Source: Thiotrichales bacterium (lineage in GTDB: Bacteria; Pseudomonadota; Gammaproteobacteria; Thiomicrospirales; Thiomicrospiraceae). Taken from it: a DNA stretch of 64,000 nucleotides. The stretch covers positions 79,374 through 143,373 of the forward strand of contig JAFGXP010000048.1 in NCBI GenBank assembly GCA_016936535.1. Direction: 5' to 3'. The notes under the pieces are model-generated. The model was not told the origin of the DNA. It searched no databases and saw only the letters and a program-made list of their open reading frames with translations. Positions 35,228-44,916 of this stretch are shown piece by piece (positions within the stretch are counted from its first letter, which is position 1; each line of letters opens with the position of its first letter). A program made the translations under genes and the position numbers.

Positions 35228-36163
35228 TTATTTTAGATCGTAAATTTGAATAATACCGACGAGCTTTTGGTGTGCCATAACCAATAAAGCGCTGATTTTA
35301 TGCTGGCTCATTAAGGCTTCTGCTTCGGTCAAGCGCGCTTCTGCATCAATGGTTTTCGGGCTCTGGCTCATAATGGCGCGGGCATTTTTCTGCATCAAGC
35401 CGGCGGCATCTTGTTCCATATGGCGTCGTAAATCGCCATCGGTAATAATGCCTTCGCCCTCATCAACAACGCATAAGCCCAAGCGGCCTTGACTAATACA
35501 GTGTATAACATCACTCATCGGTGCTTCGCCGCTTACCATCGGCACCTTGGCCGTCATTTCATGTTTGACTCGGCTCAGCAGTTTGCGGCCTAAACTGCCT
35601 CCTGGATGAAAGCGGGCAAAGTCGTGCGGTTGAAAATTGCGCGCTTCCATTAAAGCCACGGCTAGGGCATCACCCATTGCTAAGGTGGCGGTGGTCGATG
35701 AAGTGGGTGCCAACTGGTGCGGGCAAGCTTCTTGTGGCACCGCAATATTGAGATGAAAGTTGGCATTTTGGGCGAGGGTGGAAAGCGGTTTGCCGGTCAT
35801 GGCAACAATCACATTGCCGTTATCTTTTAAAAAGGGCAGCAGGCGAATCACTTCTTCTGTTTCGCCGGAGTTCGAGAGGGCTAAGAAGATATCGTGACTG
35901 GCAACCATGCCTAAATCGCCGTGAAAGGCTTCGCCGGGATGCAAAAAGAAACAGGGCGTACCGGTGCTGGCGAACGTTGCCATAATCTTTTTACCAATCA
36001 AACCGGATTTGCCCATCCCGCAAATCACCACTCGGCCTTGGGTGTGCAAAATGGCATTGATGGCACCATCAAAGTCTGCGGTCAGTTGTTGGCTAAGGTT
36101 GGCAACGGCCGCAGCTTCAATGGCGAATACCCGTTGGGCGCTGTGTTGGTAACGGCTGGTCAT
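35228..36163 (-). CDS. kdsD: Arabinose-5-phosphate isomerase
   Basis: Converts ribulose 5-phosphate to arabinose 5-phosphate, the first step of Kdo synthesis. It has 311 residues: a sugar isomerase (SIS) domain at about 30-175 (VVICGMGKSGLIGKKIMATFASTGTP, LALSNSGETEEVIRLLP) followed by two CBS domains (about 200-260 and 270-311). It is cotranscribed with waaA, which supports the Kdo role. A TATAAT (36204-36199, minus strand) lies upstream without a convincing -35. Confidence 0.95.
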   Translation of the reverse strand: MTSRYQHSAQRVFAIEAAAVANLSQQLTADFDGAINAILHTQGRVVICGMGKSGLIGKKIMATFASTGTPCFFLHPGEAFHGDLGMVASHDIFLALSNSGETEEVIRLLPFLKDNGNVIVAMTGKPLSTLAQNANFHLNIAVPQEACPHQLAPTSSTTATLAMGDALAVALMEARNFQPHDFARFHPGGSLGRKLLSRVKHEMTAKVPMVSGEAPMSDVIHCISQGRLGLCVVDEGEGIITDGDLRRHMEQDAAGLMQKNARAIMSQSPKTIDAEARLTEAEALMSQHKISALLVMAHQKLVGIIQIYDLK

Positions 36164-36555
36164 ACGGTATCTCGGAGGTTAACTAAAAACTGTTGGCGAT
36201 TATACCGGATATTGTGGCGGCTTGGCGTAGACACCCGCGCTTGGGTTTGCCTAGTTAGATTTGCGTAGAGTCAAGAATGGTTGTGATTTCCTTCTTTGGT
36301 GCAAGTCTGGCAATTTTGGTTCAGGCTTTGTTTGTTATTCTACGAGGCCAAGACGTCATAAAAGCTTAAGAAATTGGCTGATTAAAGCAGAAATAATGAG
36401 TTGGGTCGAATTTTGCTAAAACTTTCTTGTCACGCACCAAAGTGCAAAGGTCAGAGCGTTTGATGGCTTTTCGGTGGTGGATTGCGCGTTTTTGGTGCAA
36501 AGATGTATGGGATTGGGCAAGCGGCCGGTGCTTTTTTAGAGAGGATACAGAACAG
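36164..36555. other. Intergenic region between divergent kdsD and glgC
   Basis: 392 bases between two divergent genes. Apart from the TATAAT upstream of kdsD I see no convincing promoter, RNA or repeat. An open frame from 36427 is an N-terminal extension of glgC, judged not to be translated because the ribosome site and the family start lie at 36556. Confidence 0.4.
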
Positions 36556-37824
36556 ATGAAATATTACACCGAAGTCAAAAGCAGTTCGGATTTAACCCGT
36601 AAAACCCTTGCCTTGGTCTTGGCGGGCGGCGAAGGCAGTCGCCTTAAAGAGCTCACTCGCTGGCGAGCAAAACCGGCGGTGCCATTTGGTGGCAAATACC
36701 GGATTATTGATTTTGTACTTTCCAATTGCGTAAACTCCGGCATTCGTAAAATAGGGGTCTTAACCCAGTACAAAGCCCATTCGTTGATTCGACATATCCA
36801 GCGCGCCTGGAGCTTCATGCGCTACGAGGTGGGCGAATTTGTTGAGCTGCTACCCGCGCAGCAACGCATTGACAAAGATTGGTATAAAGGCACCGCCGAT
36901 GCGCTGTATCAAAACCTAGATATTATGCGCCGACATTCGCCAGACTATGTGCTGGTGTTGGGCGGCGATCATATTTATTCGATGGATTACAGCAAGATGT
37001 TGCTCGATCACGCGAACTCTGGTGCGGATGTCACCATCGGATGCATTGAAGTGCCGCGCATGGAAGCCACTGGTTTTGGGGTGATGTCGGTCGATGAAAA
37101 TTTACGCATTACCAAATTTACCGAAAAACCCGCGAACCCTGAAGCCATGCCTGGCAAGCCGGATATGGCTTTGGCATCGATGGGGATTTACATTTTTTCG
37201 ACCGAGTTTCTCTATCAAAAACTGATTGAAGATAGCGACAACCCCAATTCCACCCGCGATTTTGGTAAAGACATTATTCCTTCGGTGATTCACAGCCAGT
37301 ATGTTCGTGCCTATCCGTTTGTGGATGGAAATGAACAGCCTCTATATTGGCGAGATGTTGGAACCATCGAATCGTTTTGGAAAGCCAATTTGGATTTATG
37401 CACGGTGGAACCGGAGTTGAATTTGTACGATCGTGACTGGCCAATCTGGACGTATCAAGCACAGTACCCACCGGCAAAATTTGTGTTCGATGATGAAGGG
37501 CGTCGGGGTGAAGCGATTGATTCGACCATCTCCGGTGGCTGCATTATTTCGGGCGCGCGGATTAAACGTTCCATTATTTCAACGGGGTGTCATGTGCACA
37601 GCTACAGTCTGATTAAAGATTCGGTGCTTTTGCCACGCGTCGAGGTTGGACGTGGCTGCCGCATTCAAAATGCCGTGATTGATAAAGGTACGGTGATTCC
37701 TCCCAACACCATTATTGGCGAAGACCCGATTGCCGATGCCGAGCGGTTTTATGTAGAGCAGCCCTCAGGCATTGTTTTGGTCACGCCCGATATGTTTGGT
37801 CAGCGCCTGCATATGGTGCGTTAA
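36556..37824 (+). CDS. glgC: Glucose-1-phosphate adenylyltransferase
   Basis: Makes ADP-glucose from ATP and glucose 1-phosphate, the committing step of bacterial glycogen synthesis. From ATG 36556 (GAGAGGA at 36539-36545) it has 422 residues. The N-terminal catalytic domain shows [40 protein letters not shown] (about 15-55) and the sugar-phosphate region [13 protein letters not shown] (about 195). A left-handed beta-helix follows from about 300. The activator-site region near the N-terminus suggests allosteric control, as in other GlgC enzymes. It is the first gene of the glycogen operon. Confidence 0.97.
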   Translation: MKYYTEVKSSSDLTRKTLALVLAGGEGSRLKELTRWRAKPAVPFGGKYRIIDFVLSNCVNSGIRKIGVLTQYKAHSLIRHIQRAWSFMRYEVGEFVELLPAQQRIDKDWYKGTADALYQNLDIMRRHSPDYVLVLGGDHIYSMDYSKMLLDHANSGADVTIGCIEVPRMEATGFGVMSVDENLRITKFTEKPANPEAMPGKPDMALASMGIYIFSTEFLYQKLIEDSDNPNSTRDFGKDIIPSVIHSQYVRAYPFVDGNEQPLYWRDVGTIESFWKANLDLCTVEPELNLYDRDWPIWTYQAQYPPAKFVFDDEGRRGEAIDSTISGGCIISGARIKRSIISTGCHVHSYSLIKDSVLLPRVEVGRGCRIQNAVIDKGTVIPPNTIIGEDPIADAERFYVEQPSGIVLVTPDMFGQRLHMVR

Positions 37825-37867
37825 GTCGATTCATTCTTTACGCAAAATTCACGCTAAGGAGAACAAA

Positions 37868-39586
37868 ATGACCGCGGCAAAGTTGCAAGTAATTCTGTGT
37901 TGGCATATGCACCAACCCCATTATCGAGATGGGGGGGATGGCTTTTATCGCTTGCCTTGGGTTTATCTCCATGCCTTGAAAGACTATACCGATATGGCTT
38001 GGCATTTAGAGCAGCAGCCCAAAGCTAAGGCCGTAGTGAATTTTGCGCCGGTCTTGTTGGAGCAGCTGGACGATTACCAGCAGCAGATTCTTGCTTGGCT
38101 AGAGACGGGGCAGCCAACCCGAGACCCGCTGTTAAATTGGGTATGCGGCGCGGAACCCATTCCCTCGGATGTTGCCCAGCGAGAGCAGATCAGTGAAGCG
38201 TGTCAAAAAGCCCATGCGCCGACTATGATTCAAGTTTTTCCGGCGTTTCAGGAGCGGGTTCAATTGCTCAAGGATGGTCAGCGATTAGGGCAGCCAAACC
38301 CTGTCCTTTTAAGCTATTTGGATGCACAGTTTTTTACCGACTTATTGGTTTGGTACCACTTGGCATGGATGGGTATCAGTTTGCGCCAAGAGGATGCGCG
38401 TTTGCAGCAGCTGATGCAAAAGCAACAGCAGTTTACCGCTTCAGATCAACGTCTGCTGATGCAAGTCATGCAAGAGGCGATAGCCGGTATTATTCCGCGT
38501 TACCGAGCCTTAAGCGAACGCGGTCAGGTCGAGCTGTCGATGACCCCCTATGGGCATCCGATTGTCCCGTTGTTGCTTGATTTTGCCAGTTTACGGGATG
38601 CAACGCCGAATGCTCCTCTGCCACATTATTCCGCTTATCCCGGCGGCTCGGAGCGGGCGCAATGGCATATGCAAAAAGGCTTGGCGGTGTTTGAACACTA
38701 TTTTGGGGTGCGTCCACAAGGGGTTTGGTTGTCGGAAGGGGCGGTCAGTGAGGCCGCGATTGATCTGCTTGATCACTATCAAATTCGTTGGAGCGCATCT
38801 GGAGAGGGTGTTTGGCGTCACTCTTGCGAGCGCTCACATATTGATCAACACGATTTAAACAGCAAAAGAGCCCTCTACCGTCCCTTGCAAGTGGAGGGGC
38901 ATGAATGCGCACTGTTTTTCCGCGATGACGGTCTTTCTGATTTGATTGGCTTTCAATATAAAGACTGGCGTGCCGAAGATGCCGCCAACGACTTTGCCCA
39001 TCATTTGGCCAATATTGCCAATTTTGTTTGCAAAGATGGGCAGGCGCACTGTGTGAGCGTGATTCTAGACGGCGAGAATGCTTGGGAGTATTACCCAGAT
39101 AACGCCCATCAGTTTCTCACCGCCTTGTACGCCAAGCTCAGCGATCATCCGCAGTTAGAAATGACCACTTTTAGTACCGCCCTCGATCAAGGTTTGCCAA
39201 CACGGCCGTTGCCGCATTTGCAAGCCGGCAGTTGGGTGTATGGTTCTTTTTCAACCTGGATGGGCGATGTCGATAAAAACCTCGGTTGGGAGCGCTTGAT
39301 TGAAGCCAAGTTGGCGTACGATCAAGTCCTTGCCACCGGTCAGCTCAGCCCAGAGGCGCAGCGCTTAGCCAGTGAGCAGTTGGCGGTGTGTGAAGGTTCA
39401 GATTGGTTTTGGTGGTTTGGCAGTTACAATCCAGCCGATAGCGTTCGTGATTTTGACCAGCTGTTTCGTTCGCACTTACGTAAGCTCTATCAGTTACTTG
39501 GCTTGGCCGCGCCGGCCAACCTTGAGAACCCCATCTCTTACGGCGGTGGGCAGATGGAAAACTCTGGCACCATGCGTCGAAATTGA
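37868..39586 (+). CDS. Glycoside hydrolase family 57 protein (amylase or glucanotransferase type)
   Basis: A 572-residue cytoplasmic GH57 enzyme acting on alpha-glucans. ATG 37868 has AAGGAG (37856-37861) upstream. GH57 motifs are clear: WHMHQPHYRDG at about 13, GVWLSEGAVSEAAIDLLD near 288 (with the likely nucleophile Glu), FFRDDGLSDLIGF near 353 (likely acid Asp) and GENAWEYYPDNAHQFL near 408. Exact activity (alpha-amylase, glucanotransferase or branching) cannot be told from sequence alone. Its place between glgC and malQ points to glycogen or maltodextrin processing. Confidence 0.93.
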   Translation: MTAAKLQVILCWHMHQPHYRDGGDGFYRLPWVYLHALKDYTDMAWHLEQQPKAKAVVNFAPVLLEQLDDYQQQILAWLETGQPTRDPLLNWVCGAEPIPSDVAQREQISEACQKAHAPTMIQVFPAFQERVQLLKDGQRLGQPNPVLLSYLDAQFFTDLLVWYHLAWMGISLRQEDARLQQLMQKQQQFTASDQRLLMQVMQEAIAGIIPRYRALSERGQVELSMTPYGHPIVPLLLDFASLRDATPNAPLPHYSAYPGGSERAQWHMQKGLAVFEHYFGVRPQGVWLSEGAVSEAAIDLLDHYQIRWSASGEGVWRHSCERSHIDQHDLNSKRALYRPLQVEGHECALFFRDDGLSDLIGFQYKDWRAEDAANDFAHHLANIANFVCKDGQAHCVSVILDGENAWEYYPDNAHQFLTALYAKLSDHPQLEMTTFSTALDQGLPTRPLPHLQAGSWVYGSFSTWMGDVDKNLGWERLIEAKLAYDQVLATGQLSPEAQRLASEQLAVCEGSDWFWWFGSYNPADSVRDFDQLFRSHLRKLYQLLGLAAPANLENPISYGGGQMENSGTMRRN

Positions 39587-39601
39587 GCCGAGGAGAACGC
39601 T

Positions 39602-41065
39602 ATGCCTAAATTGACCGCTCCGCCGCCGATGGCTCCGCGCCAAGCTGGTGTCTTATTGCACCTTACTTCCTTGCCAAATGAGGAGGGTCAGCTGGGGTGT
39701 TTGAATCACCAAGCATGGCGTTTTTTAGCGTGGATGGAACAAGCGGGTTTGCAGTTATGGCAGACCTTACCACTGAATCATACTCATGCAGATCTTTCCC
39801 CTTATTCGGCCTTATCTGCCTTTGCACTCAACCCGGCGTTCTTGCCCAAAGATTGGCAGCAAGAGCTCCAATTTGCCGGTTATGCGAGCGATTTCGAGGT
39901 TTTTTGCCAGCAAGAAGCCGCTTGGCTCGATGACTATGCTCTGTTTATTGTGCTGCGGGACTTGCAGCAGAATCGCTCTTGGCTTGATTGGCCAACGCCC
40001 CTTAAATTGCGTGATCCGAGCGCCTTAGCAGAAATAGCCACCCAACATCATGCGCGCATTGAACATCTCAAACAGCAGCAATTTGTGCTAAACCGTTTGT
40101 GGCAGCGATTAAAACAGGATGCGCATCAACGTGGCATTACATTGTTTGGCGATATGCCGATTTTTGTCGCACTCGACAGCGCCGATGTCTGGGCGCACAG
40201 CGAGCAGTTCCTCTTGGATGAGCAGCGTCAACCGATCTGGGTGGCAGGCGTACCGCCGGATTATTTTTCCGAAACCGGACAGCGTTGGGGCAATCCGCAT
40301 TATGATTGGGCGCGGATGGCGCAAGAGGATTTTGCTTGGTGGCAGCAACGGATTGCCAAAGCCCTACAGCAGTTCGACTTACTGCGAATTGATCATTTTC
40401 GGGGTTTGCAAGCCTGTTGGCAAATTGCCGCCAGTGAGCCGACGGCGGTGAACGGTCATTGGCAGGAGGTACCCGGAGCGGCTCTATTGCAAACGCTGTC
40501 CGAGCGCTTTACCCCTTTACCGTTAGTCGCTGAAGATTTGGGGTTAATTACGCCCGAGGTGATTGCGTTAAAAGAGCAGTTTGCCTTGCCAGGCATGGCG
40601 GTGCTGCAATTCGGTTTCAATGGCTTGCCGGATAATCCGCATGCTTTGGCTTCGATTACTGAAAACTCGGTGATTTACACCGGAACGCATGATAATGATA
40701 CGACCCTAGGCTGGTTTGAACAGTTGGATGCGGCTGAGCAAAGTGCAGTGCAGCAAACGTTAGCGGCTTACTGGCAGCAGAATCCCGTTGCCGGTGCCCT
40801 ATGTCAATCGGTGCCCTGCACGATCCCTTGGTCGTTGATTGTGGCGGCCTTTAGCAGCCCCGCGCAGCGGGTTCTGATTCCGATGCAAGATTTTTTGGGG
40901 CTGGATGGCGCCCATCGGATGAATGTACCGGGCGTAGCACAGGGCAATTGGCGCTGGCAGATGAATTGGGATACTTTGCCAGCTTCGCTGGCTCCACAAA
41001 TTGCACAACTGGTTGAAGGCAGTCGGCGTCAGCCCAAACCCATACCTCATGGCGGCTCGCGGTGA
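39602..41065 (+). CDS. malQ: 4-alpha-glucanotransferase (amylomaltase)
   Basis: GH77 enzyme that transfers glucan segments between maltodextrins, recycling short chains. It has 487 residues. Catalytic motifs are LLRIDHFRGLQACW (near 260, nucleophile Asp), LVAEDLGLITPEV (near 310, acid/base Glu) and YTGTHDNDTTLGWF (near 360, transition-state Asp). A ribosome site GAGGAG precedes the ATG. It lies 15 bases after the GH57 gene. Confidence 0.96.
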   Translation: MPKLTAPPPMAPRQAGVLLHLTSLPNEEGQLGCLNHQAWRFLAWMEQAGLQLWQTLPLNHTHADLSPYSALSAFALNPAFLPKDWQQELQFAGYASDFEVFCQQEAAWLDDYALFIVLRDLQQNRSWLDWPTPLKLRDPSALAEIATQHHARIEHLKQQQFVLNRLWQRLKQDAHQRGITLFGDMPIFVALDSADVWAHSEQFLLDEQRQPIWVAGVPPDYFSETGQRWGNPHYDWARMAQEDFAWWQQRIAKALQQFDLLRIDHFRGLQACWQIAASEPTAVNGHWQEVPGAALLQTLSERFTPLPLVAEDLGLITPEVIALKEQFALPGMAVLQFGFNGLPDNPHALASITENSVIYTGTHDNDTTLGWFEQLDAAEQSAVQQTLAAYWQQNPVAGALCQSVPCTIPWSLIVAAFSSPAQRVLIPMQDFLGLDGAHRMNVPGVAQGNWRWQMNWDTLPASLAPQIAQLVEGSRRQPKPIPHGGSR

Positions 41066-41134
41066 GCGGCAGAGTCGGCTTAAGACCCTGTTCTAGCGCG
41101 ATGCCGCTTGTACCTACAACATAAAGGAGAAAGG

Positions 41135-43372
41135 ATGCCCAGTGATCTTGGCAGTCTTGTCAATCTGAATGCGTTACCGCCGGCGCTCGTCGCCGCAGTG
41201 GAGCGTTTGGCCAGTGGTCGTGAGCATAATCCGTTCGCTTTTTTGGGTGTGCATCCTCTTGATGCGCAAAAAACGTGTGAAGTGCGCGAATGGTTACCAA
41301 GCGCACAAAGTGCACGATTAGTCTGGCAAGGACAATCTTGGGATTTTTCCCTAGCGGATTCTCGCGGCCTCTTTATCTTAACCCTACCCAGTTCGGTTTT
41401 AGCCAGTGACAGCCCTTATCAAGTGCACTGGCGTGAAGCGGCTGCACCGGATATTTGGCATCAAACTTTCTCGCCTTGGGGATTCGCACCCACCTTGGGG
41501 GCCTTGGACCTCCACCTCTTTGCCGAAGGCCGCCATTGGCAAATTTATCGCTATTTAGGCGCGCACGCCTTGGTTTTAGAAGGCATTGCCGGGGTGCGCT
41601 TTGCGGTTTGGGCCCCGGCTGCCGAGCGGGTGTCGGTGGTTGGCGATTTTAATGGTTGGCACGGTTTGCGTCATCCGATGCGCGTTCTCGGTGCTTCTGG
41701 TGTGTGGGAACTCTTTATTCCTGGGTTGCAATCGGGCGACCTGTATAAATTTGAAATCCGTCATCGTGCATCGGGAGCCATTTTTCTAAAAACCGATCCC
41801 TATGCGCAAGCGATGGAGCGTCGTCCAGCAAATGCCTGCCAGGTCTATGCCTCGCACTATGAGTGGCAAGACCAAGAATGGATGCAAGCACGAGAGACAT
41901 GGGCTTGGCAAAAGGCACCCATTAACATCTACGAAGTGCATCTGGGCTCTTGGCAGCGCGATGAGCAGGGCGATTTTTTAAATTACCGCGAACTGGCTCA
42001 TCGTCTGGTGGAATACGCCTTATGGATGGGGTACACCCATTTGGAACTCTTACCGGTTTCTGAACATCCGCTGGATCAGTCGTGGGGTTATCAAACCACC
42101 GGTTATTACGCCCCAACCAGCCGCTTTGGTACGCCGGATGACTTTCGCTATTTTGTGGATTACTGTCACCAACACGGCTTGGGGGTCTTTTTGGATTGGG
42201 TGCCGGCGCACTTTCCAAAAGATGCTTTTGCCTTGGGGCGATTTGACGGTTCGGCACTCTATGAACACGAAGACCCGCGTCTAGGAGAACATCAGGACTG
42301 GGGGACTTACATCTTTAATTTCGGACGCAATGAGGTGCGCAACTTTCTGATTGCCAATGCTCTCTATTGGGTCAAAGAGCTGCATCTCGATGGTTTACGC
42401 GTGGATGCGGTCGCTTCGATGCTCTATTTGGATTATTCGCGAGAAGAGGGGCAATGGTTGCCCAATCGACACGGCGGGCGGGAGAATCTTGAGGCCATTG
42501 AGTTCTTGCAGACGCTCAATGCCGAAGTGCATGCGCAAGCACCAGGTGTGCTGGTGATGGCCGAAGAATCCACCTCTTGGCCGATGGTCTCACGTCCCAC
42601 CTGGATGGGCGGCTTAGGCTTTTCAATGAAATGGAATATGGGCTGGATGAACGATACGCTAAGCTATTTCAGCAAGCCGCCCATCTATCGTGCTTATCAT
42701 CATAACGACTTAACCTTTAGTCAGATGTACGCCTATTCGGAAAACTTTATTCTGCCGATATCGCATGATGAAGTGGTGCATCTCAAAGGGGCTTTAATCG
42801 AAAAAATGCCGGGAGACAATTGGCAGCGAGCTGCGAATTTGCGACTTCTGTTGGCTTACCAAATTCTGAATCCCGGCAAAAAACTGCTGTTTATGGGCTC
42901 GGAGTTTGCTCAATGGCAAGAGTGGAGCGAATCGTCAAGCCTAGATTGGGCGCTGTGCCAACAGCCTTTGCATCAAGGTGTTCAGCACTTTAGTCGTGAG
43001 TTGAATCATCTTTACCGTCAAGCCCCAGCGCTGCATCAACGCGATTTTGAGGCCAATGGCTTTGAATGGATTGATTGCCATGATTACAGCCAATCTATTT
43101 TGAGTTTTATGCGCCACAGTGCCGAACAAACTCTGATTTGCATCTTTAACTTCACACCGGTTCCACGGCATGATTACCGTATTGGCGTGCCGCAAGCTGG
43201 CCGTTATCAAGAGCGGCTCAACTCGGATGCGGCCTGTTATGGTGGCAGTAATCTGGGCAATGGTGCGATTGAGTTGATTAGCCAAGAAGGGCATTGGATG
43301 AACCAACCGCAACAGCTGGTGCTCAATTTGCCCCCACTTGGGGTCTTGGTGTTAGAGCGGTTGTCGGATTAA
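41135..43372 (+). CDS. glgB: 1,4-alpha-glucan branching enzyme
   Basis: GH13 enzyme that makes the alpha-1,6 branches of glycogen. From ATG 41135 (AAGGAG just upstream) it has 745 residues; ATG 41108 would add nine. It carries two N-terminal CBM48-like domains (about 20-110 and 125-220, the second with [20 protein letters not shown]) and a TIM barrel with [26 protein letters not shown] (nucleophile Asp), [10 protein letters not shown] (acid Glu) and [11 protein letters not shown]. The C-terminal beta domain ends in [14 protein letters not shown]. The long N-terminus matches proteobacterial GlgB. Confidence 0.97.
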   Translation: MPSDLGSLVNLNALPPALVAAVERLASGREHNPFAFLGVHPLDAQKTCEVREWLPSAQSARLVWQGQSWDFSLADSRGLFILTLPSSVLASDSPYQVHWREAAAPDIWHQTFSPWGFAPTLGALDLHLFAEGRHWQIYRYLGAHALVLEGIAGVRFAVWAPAAERVSVVGDFNGWHGLRHPMRVLGASGVWELFIPGLQSGDLYKFEIRHRASGAIFLKTDPYAQAMERRPANACQVYASHYEWQDQEWMQARETWAWQKAPINIYEVHLGSWQRDEQGDFLNYRELAHRLVEYALWMGYTHLELLPVSEHPLDQSWGYQTTGYYAPTSRFGTPDDFRYFVDYCHQHGLGVFLDWVPAHFPKDAFALGRFDGSALYEHEDPRLGEHQDWGTYIFNFGRNEVRNFLIANALYWVKELHLDGLRVDAVASMLYLDYSREEGQWLPNRHGGRENLEAIEFLQTLNAEVHAQAPGVLVMAEESTSWPMVSRPTWMGGLGFSMKWNMGWMNDTLSYFSKPPIYRAYHHNDLTFSQMYAYSENFILPISHDEVVHLKGALIEKMPGDNWQRAANLRLLLAYQILNPGKKLLFMGSEFAQWQEWSESSSLDWALCQQPLHQGVQHFSRELNHLYRQAPALHQRDFEANGFEWIDCHDYSQSILSFMRHSAEQTLICIFNFTPVPRHDYRIGVPQAGRYQERLNSDAACYGGSNLGNGAIELISQEGHWMNQPQQLVLNLPPLGVLVLERLSD

Positions 43373-43410
43373 GGCACAACCGAGTTTCCTGAACAAGTAA
43401 GGTAGGTAAG

Positions 43411-44916
43411 ATGAAAGTTTTGTTTGCGACCTCCGAGGCGTATCCATTGATTAAAACCGGTGGTTTGGCCGATGTCAGCGGCAGCCTGCCCAACGCCTTG
43501 AAAAAACTCAAACACGCAGTTCGATTGGTTTTACCCGCTTACTTGGATCTGTTGCAAAAGTTGCCTGCCAAATCGTACCGATGTGTGGCACAGATTGCGG
43601 TTCAAGGGTGTGAACAAACCTATCAAGCGCGTATTTTGCAGCTTAAAGCCGGCGCTTTTTCCGGTTTAGAGGTACCGGTTTGGCTGGTGGAAATTCCAGC
43701 GCTTTTTGCGCGTCCGGGCAATCCCTACTTAGCCGCAGATGGCAGCGACTGGTGGGACAATGGCGAGCGTTTTGGGGTCTTTAATAAGGTGGTCACCGAG
43801 CTGGCAATGAATCGCTGCGGACTCAAGTGGGCGCCCGAGGTCGTGCATCTCAATGACTGGCAAACCGGTCTAACGGCCGCGCTTCTCAAAGTCGAAGCGC
43901 AGCCACCCAAAACCGTGTTCACGATTCACAATATGGCCTATCCAGGCAATTTTCCTCATAGTCTTTTTACCGGTTTGGGATTGCCAAGCCACCTATGGTC
44001 CATGCACGGTGTCGAATTTTGGGGGCATTTTTCCATGCTTAAGGCCGGCTTGATGTTTGCGGATTGGATTACCACCGTTAGCCCGACTTACGCGGAAGAG
44101 ATTACGCTTTATGAGTTCGCTTATGGTTTTGAAGGCATTTTGCAGCAGATTGCAGCCGAAGGGCGTTTGATTGGCATTTTAAACGGCATTGACAGTCTGC
44201 AATGGAATCCACAACACGATGCGTTGCTGGTGCAAAACTACACTGCCGACAAGCATCTGCGCAGTGGCAAACGCAAAAACAAGGCAGCGCTCTATCAAAT
44301 GCTACAAGGGGAACCGCCGAGTGAAGCTTGGATGCAAGCGCCTTTATTGGGGTTTGTCGGTCGGTTGGTACCACAAAAAGGGATTGATTGGGTCGTGCAG
44401 ATATTGCCGGCTTTACTGGCAAATAGTCATGCCAATCTGGTGATTGTCGGTACCGGCGAGAAGCGGTTCGAAGCCCAACTTCAGGCATTGGCCGCCGAAT
44501 ATGGCTCGCGTTTGCTCTGTTTTATTGGCTATTCTGAAACGCTGGCGCATCGGGTCGAAGCCGGTGCCGACCTCTTTTTAATGCCCTCCCGTTTTGAACC
44601 CTGCGGTTTAAACCAGATGTACAGTTTGGCTTATGGCACCCCGCCGATTGTCCATCGCACCGGCGGTTTAGCCGATACGGTCGTTGATGCCACGCCCGAA
44701 GCCTTGCAAAACGGTCTTGCCAATGGTTTTGTATTTGCCAAGGCCAGTAGTCAAGCATTGCGTCAAGCCGTTGATCGTGCATTACAGCTGTATCAACAGG
44801 CACCAGCCCAATGGCAGGCGTTGCAAAAACAGGGGATGCAGCAAGACTTTAGTTGGCAAAAAAGTGCTAAGCAGTATCAACGTTTGTATCTGGAGTCGCC
44901 CAATGAGCGAGCATAA
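43411..44916 (+). CDS. glgA: Glycogen synthase
   Basis: GT5 enzyme that extends alpha-1,4 glucan using ADP-glucose. It has 501 residues. The ADP-glucose-binding KTGGLADVSGSLPNAL is at about 15-30, VHLNDWQTGLTAAL near 147, and the C-terminal GT-B half holds FVGRLVPQKGIDWV (near 312) and LFLMPSRFEPCGLNQMYSLAYGTPPIVHRTGGLADTV (near 389). Its stop overlaps the glgP start by 14 bases. Confidence 0.97.
   Translation: MKVLFATSEAYPLIKTGGLADVSGSLPNALKKLKHAVRLVLPAYLDLLQKLPAKSYRCVAQIAVQGCEQTYQARILQLKAGAFSGLEVPVWLVEIPALFARPGNPYLAADGSDWWDNGERFGVFNKVVTELAMNRCGLKWAPEVVHLNDWQTGLTAALLKVEAQPPKTVFTIHNMAYPGNFPHSLFTGLGLPSHLWSMHGVEFWGHFSMLKAGLMFADWITTVSPTYAEEITLYEFAYGFEGILQQIAAEGRLIGILNGIDSLQWNPQHDALLVQNYTADKHLRSGKRKNKAALYQMLQGEPPSEAWMQAPLLGFVGRLVPQKGIDWVVQILPALLANSHANLVIVGTGEKRFEAQLQALAAEYGSRLLCFIGYSETLAHRVEAGADLFLMPSRFEPCGLNQMYSLAYGTPPIVHRTGGLADTVVDATPEALQNGLANGFVFAKASSQALRQAVDRALQLYQQAPAQWQALQKQGMQQDFSWQKSAKQYQRLYLESPNERA

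Noticed and set aside
36427..36555. N-terminal extension of GlgC
   Set aside because: No family similarity; ribosome site and usual start are at 36556.
44684..44902. N-terminal extension of GlgP within glgA
   Set aside because: It is an out-of-frame reading of glgA; the real start at 44903 gives the normal family N-terminus.
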